64,000 nucleotides of DNA, taken from NCBI GenBank assembly GCA_963749905.1, contig CAVVOF010000003.1:496001-560000 (forward strand), in the 5' to 3' direction. Below the pieces are notes generated by a model. The model did no database searches, was not told the origin of the DNA, and was given only the letters and a program-made list of their open reading frames with translations. The stretch's first letter is position 1. Every line of letters starts with the position of its first letter. Shown here one piece after another: positions 27,573 through 35,435 of this stretch. Origin of the DNA: UBA10649 sp963749905. Its GTDB lineage: Bacteria; Actinomycetota; Actinomycetes; S36-B12. The translations under genes and the position numbers were made by a program.

Positions 27573-28589
27573 ATGACCTCCCCTGTTTCCGTCCCGCGCG
27601 ACTGCTGGTACGCCCCCATCGCGTCCGACGAGGTGGACCTCGACCTCGTGCCCCTTCGTGCTGCCGGACTGCCCCTCGTCCTCTACCGGACCGAGGCCGG
27701 TGCGGTCGTGGCGTTGGAGGACAGGTGCGCCCATCGGGCCTACCCCCTCAGCGCGGGCGAGCTGATCGGCGACAGCGTGCGCTGTGGCCTGTGCGGCTTC
27801 GTCTACGGACCCGACGGCCGCTGCGTCGACGTCCCCTCGCAGCCCCATGTGCCCTACGGAGCCCAGGTCCGGTCCTACCCGGTCCGCGAGTCGGACGGCC
27901 TGGTGTGGGTCTGGCTGGGCGAGCCCGGCCGCGCCGGGCTGCATCGCATCCCCGACCTGCCCTGGCTCGCCGACGACGGCTGGTCGACAGTGGCCGGCGA
28001 GGAGGAGGTGTTCGCGTCCTTCCTGCTCCTCCACGAGAACTTCGCCGACGTGACCCAGGTTCCGTTCGTGGCGCCCGAGATCGCACCCGCCGTGCTCGAC
28101 ACGACGCCCCCCGCGCTCGACGTCACGGTGAGCGAGACCTCCGTCTCGCTGCGCCGGGACTTCCCGCCGGCACCCCTGCCGGAGTGGCAGGCGGAGATCG
28201 TCGGCTGTCCGATCGACGCCCCCTTCCGCACCGCCCAGTCCGGCTTCTTCCCCTCACCGGCAGCCTGGGTCGATCACTGGGACGCGCAGGGCGAGGACGG
28301 CACCTGGATCCGGCTGCGGTTCACGCACCTGGTCACCCCCATCGACGAGTCCAGCAGCCGGCTGCTGTGGGCGGTGAGCCGAGACTTCGCCCTGGGCAAT
28401 CGGGCCGTCGACCAGTACCTCGACGGGATCTTCACCGACTACTACGACCGGGTCATCGACGCGATGGAGATCGCACAGGACGTCCTCGACATCGACGGAC
28501 CCGGGCCCGAGGTCAACGTCAACGCCGACGCGGTCGGGCTGAAGATCCGCGAGATCGTGGCATCACTGCTGACCGCCGAAGGAGCCTGA
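27573..28589 (+). CDS. Rieske oxygenase-like protein with altered metal ligands
   Basis: A 338-residue homologue of the VanA/phthalate-type Rieske oxygenases. The N-terminal Rieske domain has the first pair CAHRAYPLS (C-x-H), but the second pair reads VRCGLCGFVYG (C-x2-C) where C-x2-H is expected. In the catalytic domain the D-x2-H-x4-H iron site appears as HENFADVTQVPFVAPEIAP, with Gln and Ala in the histidine positions. Reaching normal codons would need several substitutions, not one error. The rest of the fold looks intact (FTHLVTPIDESSSRLLWAV). It may be non-catalytic or use different chemistry. ATG 27573 (GGAG upstream) is preferred over the in-frame GTG at 27561. Confidence 0.82.
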   Translation: MTSPVSVPRDCWYAPIASDEVDLDLVPLRAAGLPLVLYRTEAGAVVALEDRCAHRAYPLSAGELIGDSVRCGLCGFVYGPDGRCVDVPSQPHVPYGAQVRSYPVRESDGLVWVWLGEPGRAGLHRIPDLPWLADDGWSTVAGEEEVFASFLLLHENFADVTQVPFVAPEIAPAVLDTTPPALDVTVSETSVSLRRDFPPAPLPEWQAEIVGCPIDAPFRTAQSGFFPSPAAWVDHWDAQGEDGTWIRLRFTHLVTPIDESSSRLLWAVSRDFALGNRAVDQYLDGIFTDYYDRVIDAMEIAQDVLDIDGPGPEVNVNADAVGLKIREIVASLLTAEGA

Positions 28590-28600
28590 CCGTCCAGACC

Positions 28601-28622
28601 ACGGTTCCTTCAGGGGAACGGT
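28601..28622. promoter_or_regulatory. Inverted repeat ahead of the MarR gene
   Basis: ACGGTTCC-N6-GGAACGGT has 8-base arms with one mismatch. The half-site ACCGTTCC shares CCGTTC with the 16-bp operators at 25282 and elsewhere, but the spacing differs. It lies about 35 bp upstream of the marR-type start; autoregulation is plausible. Confidence 0.5.
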
Positions 28623-28656
28623 CTACTGTGCGGCCACGAGACGATAGGAGTTCGAC

Positions 28657-29155
28657 GTGGCGGGACCGCACACGCTGACGGAGACCGAGCGGGCAGCCGA
28701 AGCCCGGATCGCCGGACTCGAACTGGACTTCGAGTCCCTGCACGTGGTCTCGAACCTCTTCCGAGCCGCCAACGCCGTCCGCAATCACATGGAGCGCGAG
28801 GTGCTCACCCCAGCGGACCTCACGTGGACGGCCTTCGTGGTGCTGTGGGTGACGTGGATCTGGGGCGGCGCCGAGACTCGCGTGGTCGCTGAGGAGACCG
28901 GGGTGTCGAAGGCCACCCTGAGTGGCGTGCTCACCACGCTCGAGAAGCGTGGCCTTCTCCAGCGAAGCAAGAGCCCCGACGACGGGCGACTCGTCCTCGT
29001 CCAGCTGACCCCCGCCGGGAAGCGCCTGATCAAGCAGTTGTTCCCCCGGATCAACGGCGGAGGAGACGTTCGCCACGCGGTTGCTGCCGAAGGGCAGCAA
29101 GGAGCACACCGCTGAACTGCTCCGCCTGATGGTGCTGGCCGTCGAGGAGGACTGA
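28657..29155 (+). CDS. MarR-family transcription regulator, frameshifted
   Basis: A 165-residue winged-helix regulator after removing one extra G near 29060. The DNA-binding part is ETRVVAEETGVSKATLSGVL, followed by TTLEKRGLLQRSKSPDDGRL with the beta-wing. The corrected C-terminus is EHTAELLRLMVLAVEED. GTG 28657 has AGGAG at 6 nt. MarR proteins are typical repressors of aromatic catabolism; HpaR of the homoprotocatechuate operon is one. Lying at the centre of the module, it is the best candidate to bind the four 16-bp palindromes at 20903, 24433, 25282 and 29905. That link is inference. Confidence 0.88.
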
Positions 29156-29156
29156 C

Positions 29157-29855
29157 CTAGGCGTTGCCGCTGGCCTCGGCCACCAGCTTCCGGAACGGCA
29201 ACAGCTGTTCTGGGTCGGCCTCGTACGTGTCCTCCGGGTGCCACTGCAGTCCCGCCGCCCAGCCGTTCGACGCGATGGCCACGGCCTCGACGACGCCGTC
29301 CTCCGCGCGGCCGAGCACGGTGATGCCGTCGGCCACCACATCCACCGCCTGGTGGTGGTAGCAGGAGCAGGTGATGGGCCGGTTGCCGATGCCGAGGTGG
29401 TCGTCGGGATCGACGACGGACACCTGGTGGACGTGGTGGCGGTGGTGCACGTCCATGTCGATCACCAGGGTCCCCCCAAGGATCGCGTTGACGACGTGCA
29501 GGCCGCGGCACACAGCGAGGGTGGGGATGCCCTGGTCGAGGACGTAGCGGGCCAGCGTGAAGTCCGTCTCGTCCTGCAGCTCGTCGACGTCGTAGAGCGA
29601 GACATGGGTGGGATCGCCGCCGTAGCGCCTCGGGTTCACGTCACCGCCGCCCGGCAGCAGCACGCCGTCGACGCCCCGCAGCCGGTGGGCCCAGTCGACC
29701 CCGTCGGGCCCCTCGGCCGGCAGGAGCACATGCGGGTCCCCGCCCGCCGCCCACACGGCCTCGAGGAGCTTGCGCGCAGCCACGACCCCGCGGTAGCGCA
29801 AGGCGCTGGCGGACTCGGTGAACCTGCCGGGAATGGCGATGACGGGACGGGACAC
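29157..29855 (-). CDS. PuuD-like gamma-glutamyl hydrolase (peptidase C26)
   Basis: A 232-residue class I amidotransferase-fold hydrolase of the C26 family, intact. Landmarks are GVDGVLLPGGGDVNPRRYGG, the nucleophile in LAVCRGLHVVNAILGGTL, and the His/Glu of LQWHPEDTYE. The family includes PuuD, which releases glutamate from gamma-glutamyl-GABA in the glutamylated putrescine pathway. That matches the GS-like ligases nearby. The GTG start at 29855 has TAAGGAGG upstream. It is divergent from the hpa operon across a shared operator, implying that de-glutamylation and ring cleavage are co-induced. Confidence 0.9.
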   Translation of the reverse strand: MSRPVIAIPGRFTESASALRYRGVVAARKLLEAVWAAGGDPHVLLPAEGPDGVDWAHRLRGVDGVLLPGGGDVNPRRYGGDPTHVSLYDVDELQDETDFTLARYVLDQGIPTLAVCRGLHVVNAILGGTLVIDMDVHHRHHVHQVSVVDPDDHLGIGNRPITCSCYHHQAVDVVADGITVLGRAEDGVVEAVAIASNGWAAGLQWHPEDTYEADPEQLLPFRKLVAEASGNA

Positions 29856-29900
29856 GGTGCCTCCTTACCGAGAAGGATGCCCGATTCGGCGGCAATCCGC

Positions 29901-29929
29901 TTTCCGTTTGGAACCGAACGACCTAGGAT
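29901..29929. promoter_or_regulatory. Palindromic operator and promoter of the hpa-type operon
   Basis: CGTTTGGAACCGAACG (29905-29920) has 7-base arms, a 2-base centre and one mismatch. On the plus strand TTTCCG (29901-29906) and TAGGAT (29924-29929) are 17 bases apart. The operator therefore fills the spacer between -35 and -10 and would block polymerase directly. It also serves the divergent PuuD-like gene. Confidence 0.7.
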
Positions 29930-29959
29930 GTGCCGACCACCTGCCCTCGTAGGAGTCCC

Positions 29960-31423
29960 ATGACCACGATCACCATCGCCGGCGTCGATGTCGACACGCG
30001 GCACTGGATCGGCGGCCAGCGCATCGCGTCGCCCGACACCTTCGACACCGTCTCCCCCGTCGACGGCCAGGTGCTGGGACAGGTGTCGAGAGGTGGCAAG
30101 TCCGAGGCCGACGCCGCGGTGGCCGCTGCCCGGGCCGCATTCCCCACCTGGTCACGCATGTCTCCGGAGGAGCGCGGCGAGATCCTGTTCCGACTCGCCG
30201 ACTCGATCGAGGCGCATGTCGAGCAGCTGGCCCAGATCGAGACCCTGGACAACGGTTCCCTGCTCCGGTCGCACCGCCGCGGAGTGATGCCCCGGGTGGC
30301 CATGAACATCCGGTTCTTCGCCGACTACGCGGTCAACCGGCTGCACCATCCCGAGTTCGAGACCCGCGGGCACACCAACCACGTCTCCTGGGATCCCTCG
30401 GGCGTGGCGGTCATCATCACGCCCTGGAACGCCCCCCTGATGCTGGCCACGTGGCGCATCGGACCGGCCCTCGCCTCCGGCGACACCGTCGTGCTCAAGC
30501 CGCCGGAGTGGGCGCCCCTGACGGCGTCCTACTTCGCCGACCTGGCCCACGAGGCCGGGCTGCCCGACGGCGTGTTCAACGTCGTCCAGGGCTTCGGCAC
30601 CGAAGCGGGCGCCCCGCTCACGTCCAATCCGGACGTCGCCCGGATCTGCTTCACCGGCTCGGTGCCCACGGCGAAGGTGATCGCGCGCGCAGCAGCCGAC
30701 AACCTCATCCCCTGCTCCTTCGAGCTCGGCGGCAAGAGCCCGACCGTGATCCTCGACGACGCTGACCTCGACCTTGCCGTCGACCTCGCGATCGAGCAGT
30801 ACGACAACGCGGGCCAGGTCTGCCTCGCCGGCACCCGGCTGCTGGTCCAGCGCGGCATCGCCGACGCCTTCACCGAGCGCTTCGCGGCACGGGCCGCGCA
30901 GATCCGCCAGGGCGATCCGCGGGACGAGGACACCCAGATCGGCCCGAACATCCACCTCAAGCACGTCGAGCGGGTGCAGGGCTTCGTCGACCGGGCCCGA
31001 GAGGGCGGTGCGACCATCGCGTACGGCGGAGAGGTGAACGCCGCCCTCGGCACGCACTACTACCGCCCGACGCTGGTCGTCGATGCCGCCCCCGGCAGCG
31101 AGATCCTCACGCAGGAGGTCTTCGGGCCGGTGCTCACCATGCAGACGTTCGACACGGACGAGGAGGGCTTGGAGCTCGCCAACGGCACCGAGTTCGGCCT
31201 CGCCGCCTGCGTCGTCAGCGGCGATCGCGACCGGGCCGAGGCGTTCTGCAAGTACCTGGTCGCCGGCACCATCTGGGTCAACTGCTTCTTCGTCCGCGAC
31301 CTGTCGGCGCCCTTCGGCGGGTCGAAGAAGTCCGGGATCGGACGCGAGGGCGGCGTCTGGTCCTTCGACTTCTACGCAGATGTCAAGAACACGGTCTACG
31401 CCCCGAACGGGTGGAAGGAGTAG
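29960..31423 (+). CDS. hpaE: Aldehyde dehydrogenase, HpaE-like (carboxymethyl-hydroxymuconic semialdehyde dehydrogenase)
   Basis: A 487-residue aldehyde dehydrogenase, intact. The glutamate motif is CSFELGGKSPTVILDDADLD and the catalytic cysteine lies in YDNAGQVCLAGTRLLVQ. It ends with LSAPFGGSKKSGIGREGGV. Sequence alone fits several substrates. The HpaE assignment rests on the next two genes, an HpaD-like extradiol dioxygenase 2 nt downstream and an HpaG-like isomerase. In that pathway it oxidises the ring-cleavage semialdehyde. Alternatively it could oxidise a gamma-glutamylated aldehyde (PuuC-like). ATG 29960 has TAGGAG at 5 nt. Confidence 0.82.
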   Translation: MTTITIAGVDVDTRHWIGGQRIASPDTFDTVSPVDGQVLGQVSRGGKSEADAAVAAARAAFPTWSRMSPEERGEILFRLADSIEAHVEQLAQIETLDNGSLLRSHRRGVMPRVAMNIRFFADYAVNRLHHPEFETRGHTNHVSWDPSGVAVIITPWNAPLMLATWRIGPALASGDTVVLKPPEWAPLTASYFADLAHEAGLPDGVFNVVQGFGTEAGAPLTSNPDVARICFTGSVPTAKVIARAAADNLIPCSFELGGKSPTVILDDADLDLAVDLAIEQYDNAGQVCLAGTRLLVQRGIADAFTERFAARAAQIRQGDPRDEDTQIGPNIHLKHVERVQGFVDRAREGGATIAYGGEVNAALGTHYYRPTLVVDAAPGSEILTQEVFGPVLTMQTFDTDEEGLELANGTEFGLAACVVSGDRDRAEAFCKYLVAGTIWVNCFFVRDLSAPFGGSKKSGIGREGGVWSFDFYADVKNTVYAPNGWKE

Positions 31424-31425
31424 TC

Positions 31426-32332
31426 ATGGGAGAGGTCGTCGCCGCGGGGTTGCTCTCGCACGTGCCCACCATCATGCTGCCCGAGGCGACCCGCCTCGAG
31501 CTCAACGAGGGAAAGGAGATCTCCCTCGTCCCCTCGCTGAACCAGCTCCGCAAGGACGTCTTCGAGACGATGGACTACGACACGGTCCTCGTCCTGGACT
31601 CGCACTGGTTCACCACCGTCGAGTTCGTCATCACCTCCCACGCTCGTCGGGCCGGCCTGTTCACGGCGGAGGAACTGCCGCGTGGGATGTGCCGCATCCC
31701 GTACGAGTGGCGAGGTGATCCCGAGTTCGCGAATGCCATCGCGTCGCACGCCGACGAGGTCGGCACCTGGATCACGCCCATCGACGACGAGTACCTCCCC
31801 CTGTACTACCCGTCGATCAACCTGTGGTCCTACCTCGGCAAGGGCCTCGACAAGCAGTGGCTGTCCATGAGCGTGTGCCAGACCGCCGACACCGAGGACT
31901 ACCTGCGCGTCGGTCGCGCCATCGGCAAGGCGATCGAGGACGTCGACCGGAAGGTCATCGTCCTCGCCACCGGGTCGCTTTCGCACACCTTCTACCCGCT
32001 GCGCGAGATCCGTACGAATCCCACGGTCGAGCGATCCGACCCGCGCTACCTGTTCAGCGAGAAGGCGCGCGCAGATGGACCACGAGCGACTGAACTGGTT
32101 CGCCGAGGGTCGCCACGACCTGGTGCTCGACACGATGGACGAGTTCCTCACCGTCCGGCCGGAGGGCAAGTTCGCGCACTACCTGATGATGGCCGCGGCG
32201 CTGGGCGAGCAGGACTTCTGCGCTCCCGGCCGGCAGATCTCCGACTACGAGAACTCGATCGGCACCAGTCAGGTGCACGTGTGGTTCGACCGCCCCGAGA
32301 CGGGCTGGACGCGCAAGGGAGCAGCCGCATGA
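31426..32332 (+). CDS. hpaD: LigB-family extradiol dioxygenase, HpaD-like, frameshifted
   Basis: Class III (LigB superfamily) extradiol ring-cleavage dioxygenase, 301 residues after removing one extra base near 32068. The N-terminus is VVAAGLLSHVPTIMLPEATR with the first iron histidine. VLDSHWFTTVEFVITSHARR carries the second histidine region, and VLATGSLSHTFYPLREI the catalytic base region. The shape and motifs match homoprotocatechuate (3,4-dihydroxyphenylacetate) 2,3-dioxygenase of the HpaD type. It starts 2 nt after the aldehyde dehydrogenase. Its stop overlaps the next start (ATGA), showing tight coupling. Confidence 0.87.
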
Positions 32333-33208
32333 CGGAGTACCGCCGGATCCTCCTCGAGGGCGCACCGGTGCAGGTGGTCCGCCACGGGGACGAGCTGGTC
32401 GCCGCCGACGGCCGGGTGGTCGGAGTGGAGGACGCCGATCCACCTGCCGCCGGTCGAGCCGACGAAGATCATCGCGGTGCACCTGAACTACGACTCCCGC
32501 ACGCAGGAGTTCATGACGAAGCTCCCGGCCGCACCCACCTACTTCCACAAGCCGATCACAGCGCTGAACTCGCACAAGGGCGCGGTCGTGCGCCCGGAGC
32601 GGTGCAAGTGGCTGAACTACGAGGGCGAGATCGTCATCGTCATCGGCCGCACCTGTCGCAACGTCTCCCCCGAGGAGGCCGGCGACTACATCGCGGGATA
32701 CACCGTGGGCAACGACTACGGGCTGCATGACTTCCGCGACACCGACGCCGGCTCGATGCTCCGCGTGAAGGGGTCGGACACCCTCGCGCCGATCGGGCCG
32801 GGCCTGGTGACCGGCTGGGACTTCCGCGGCAAGGGCATCCAGACCCGGGTCAACGGCGTCGTCAAGCAGGACTCGACGACGGCGGAGATGGAATGGGACA
32901 TGAACTACCTGGTCGCGGACATCGCCCGCACCATCACCCTGGTCCCGGGCGACATCCTGTTCTCCGGCACGCCGGCGTTCTCCCGCACCGTGTACCCGGG
33001 TGACGTCGTCGAGGTCGAGGTCGAGGGCCTGGGCATCCTGAGCAACACGATCGTGCAGGGCCCGGTGCCGATCCGCGACGACTGCGGCGCCCAGCCGACC
33101 GAGAGCGAGGAGGTCGTCTCCACGGCGATGGGCGGCGACTGGGAGTTCCGCGGCATCCGGACGCCCTCGAAGGACCTGTACCCCTCCACGGTCGAGGAGA
33201 AGGAGTAG
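32329..33208 (+). CDS. hpaG: Fumarylacetoacetate hydrolase-family isomerase/decarboxylase, HpaG-like, frameshifted
   Basis: FAH-superfamily enzyme, 292 residues after removing one extra G near 32440. The N-terminal part is TEYRRILLEGAPVQVVRHGD. Across the shift it continues HLPPVEPTKIIAVHLNYDSR. Metal ligands are in WLNYEGEIVIVIGRTCRNV and YTVGNDYGLHDFRDTDAG; the C-terminal FSGTPAFSRTVYPGDVVEVE is the family signature. HpaG removes CO2 from, and isomerises, the oxidised ring-cleavage product of homoprotocatechuate. Position directly after the extradiol dioxygenase supports this. No separate hydratase or aldolase gene follows. Confidence 0.87.
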
Positions 33209-33210
33209 GC

Positions 33211-34020
33211 ATGGCGAGCTCGAAGGGCTTCCTCCCGCCGTACACGGAGTCCGGGCGCACCTCGCTCGTGCCGGATATGCCGTGGCACTACTCGGGGACG
33301 CTCATGACGGTCGAGTACCGCACCGACCCGGCGAAGGTCCGCGCGATCCTGCCGCCCGAACTCGAGCTGGCCGACGAGGACCCCGGTGCCGTCGCCTTCA
33401 TCTGGGCCGACTGGCAGTCGTGCTCGACGGGCGGAGCGGAGCTGCTCGACCCTTCGCGCTCGCAGTACCTGGAGGCTTTCGCCGTCGTCCGGGCCAAGTA
33501 CCAGGGCGTCACCTACAGCCGTTGCGTGCTCATCTGGGTGACGACCGACTTCGCCATCGGCCGCGGCTGGTTCCAGGGCTACCCGAAGAAGCTCGGCAGC
33601 GCCTACGTGACCCGTCCGTACAACCGGGGCATCGCGGCGCCGCGCATCGCCGAGGGAGGCACATTCGGCGCCTCGCTGGCCGCGTACGACCACCGGCTCG
33701 CGACCGCCAAGGTCACCCTGCGGGAGCCATCCGAGACCAATGGCTTCGTCAACGCGCACAAGATGGTCCACCACCGGTACCTGCCATCACTCGTGCCCGG
33801 CGCCGGCATGTCGCTCGAGCAGGTCGTGACGATGGGCGGGGTCGATCTCGACCTCGGCCAGCCGTGGACGGGCGACGCGGAGCTCACCCTCTTCGACTCG
33901 CCGTGGGACGAGCCTGCCAGCCTGCTGCCGGTCGATGAGATCATCGCCGGGTACTACTGCGAGGTGGGCACGACCTTTGCGGGCGGGTCGCTCCTGACGG
34001 ACTCGTCCCGCCCGATCTGA
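33211..34020 (+). CDS. Acetoacetate decarboxylase-family protein
   Basis: A 269-residue ADC-superfamily protein, intact. The Schiff-base lysine motif GRGWFQGYPKKLGSAYVTRP is present, with both adjacent lysines that characterise acetoacetate decarboxylase. Other landmarks are VRAILPPELELADEDPGAVA and the C-terminal EIIAGYYCEVGTTFAGGSLL. Family members decarboxylate beta-keto acids or run aldolase/dehydratase reactions through the same lysine. It starts 2 nt after HpaG, where a hydratase (HpaH) or aldolase (HpaI) would be expected, so it may act on the late meta-cleavage intermediate. That is inference. Confidence 0.87.
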   Translation: MASSKGFLPPYTESGRTSLVPDMPWHYSGTLMTVEYRTDPAKVRAILPPELELADEDPGAVAFIWADWQSCSTGGAELLDPSRSQYLEAFAVVRAKYQGVTYSRCVLIWVTTDFAIGRGWFQGYPKKLGSAYVTRPYNRGIAAPRIAEGGTFGASLAAYDHRLATAKVTLREPSETNGFVNAHKMVHHRYLPSLVPGAGMSLEQVVTMGGVDLDLGQPWTGDAELTLFDSPWDEPASLLPVDEIIAGYYCEVGTTFAGGSLLTDSSRPI

Positions 34021-34036
34021 TCGCCGAGGAGGACAG

Positions 34037-34228
34037 GTGACCGTTCGCATCACCGTCGACCGGGAGCTGTGCCAGGGCTACGGTCAGTGCGTGTTCGAGG
34101 CGGAGGACCTCTTCCGCCTCGACGAGACCGATACCAGCGTGCCCGCCGCGGACGTAGACGAGAGCCGCCGCGCCGACGCCGAGCGCGCTGCGGACGTCTG
34201 CCCCATGCAAGCCATCGTCGTCGAGTAG
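34037..34228 (+). CDS. [3Fe-4S] ferredoxin of the P450-partner type
   Basis: A 63-residue ferredoxin with C-x5-C (ELCQGYGQCVFEAEDLF) and a distant C-P (AADVCPMQAIVVE). The second cluster cysteine of 4Fe-4S proteins is absent, which is typical of actinobacterial [3Fe-4S] ferredoxins that feed P450s. GTG 34037 has GAGGAC/AGGACAGG upstream. Its stop overlaps the GTG of the ferredoxin reductase (TAGTG), so the two form an electron-transfer pair, most likely for the P450 at 25324 or the one at 17343. Confidence 0.92.
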   Translation: MTVRITVDRELCQGYGQCVFEAEDLFRLDETDTSVPAADVDESRRADAERAADVCPMQAIVVE

Positions 34229-35431
34229 TGCCCGTGGGGGGTGTGGTCGTCGCCGGCGCGGGGCTGGGTGGCCTGCGCGCGGCCGAGTCGCTTCGCGCGT
34301 CCGGGTACGACGGTCCCATCACCGTGATCGGGGACGAGCCGCACCTGCCCTACAACCGCCCGCCGCTCTCCAAGGAAGCCCTCCGCGGGGGCATCGACGC
34401 AGCGGCCCTGGCCTTCCGTCGGAAGGCGACCATCGACGACGTCGAGTGGCGGCTCGGTCGCCACGTCTCGGCGAGCGACCTGTCCGCCGGCACGGTGACC
34501 CTGGACGACGGCAGCATCGTGGAGTTCGAGGGTCTCGTCGTCGCCACCGGCATTCGGCCGCGACGGCTGCCCATCCCCGGTCCGGCGGAGGGGCGCACCG
34601 TGCTGCGGACCCTCGACGACGCGCACCGGATCCGCGCCGAGCTACGTCCGGGAACGCGTCTGCTGGTGATGGGTGCCGGCTTCATCGGCTGCGAGGTGGC
34701 CGCCACCGCGCGCCAGCTCGGCGCTGACGTCTCGGTCGTCGCCCTCGATCGTGAGCCGATGATCCGTCCGCTCGGCGCGGACCTCGGCGCGGCCATGCGC
34801 CGTCGGCACGAGCGGCAGGGCGTGCGCTTCCACCTCGGCCACTCGATCGATGCGTTCGAGGGCGTGGACCGGGTCCGGTCCGCCAGCCTGAGCGACGGCA
34901 CCGAGCTCCCGGCCGACCTCGTCCTCGAGGCCGTCGGCAGCGTGCCCAACGTGGAGTGGCTCGACGGCAATGGTCTGGATCTGTCGGACGGCGTGCTCGC
35001 CGACAGTGCCCTGCCGCGTCCGCTCGACACCCGCCGCCGTCGTCGCGGTCGGCGACATCGCCAGGTTCCCGCTCGCGCTCACCGGCCCGACGCCGAGGCG
35101 GATCGAGCACTGGAACATGCCGACGGAGACCGGCCGCCGCGCGGGGCGCACGCTGGCCGCCCTGCTCGCCGGTGACGACCCGGTCCGGGAACCGTTCACG
35201 GCGATGCCCTCGTTCTGGAGCGACCAGTACGACGTTTCTCTGCAGTCCTTCGGCGCTCCCGACCCGAACGCCCGCATCGACGTGGTCGAGGGCGAGGTCG
35301 ATTCCGCGTGCATCGTGGAGTACGCCGATGACGAGGGACTCGTCGGCGTCGTGGGCCTGGACCGGACGTCCGATCTCGGCAGCTATCGCGCCCGGCTGAT
35401 GGCCCGCGCCAGCCGAATGGTGGAAGGCTGA
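34228..35431 (+). CDS. FAD-dependent ferredoxin reductase, frameshifted
   Basis: NAD(P)H-ferredoxin reductase of the putidaredoxin/rhodocoxin reductase class, 400 residues after removing one extra C near 35015. The FAD Rossmann motif is VVVAGAGLGGLRAAESLRAS. The signature NRPPLSKEALRGG, the NAD motif LLVMGAGFIGCEVAATARQL and the FAD-binding GDIARFPLALTG (after the shift) are all present, as is the C-terminal MPSFWSDQYDVSLQSFG typical of this class. It is coupled to the ferredoxin upstream by overlapping stop and start. It completes a class I P450 electron chain inside the hpa-type operon. Confidence 0.92.
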
Positions 35432-35435
35432 TGCC

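Noticed and set aside
27769..27810. The Rieske C-x2-C variant as a base-calling error
   Set aside because: The codons CTG-TGC differ from the expected Tyr/Leu-His codons at more than one base, and the iron-site histidines are also replaced independently. Frameshift-type errors seen elsewhere would not produce this.
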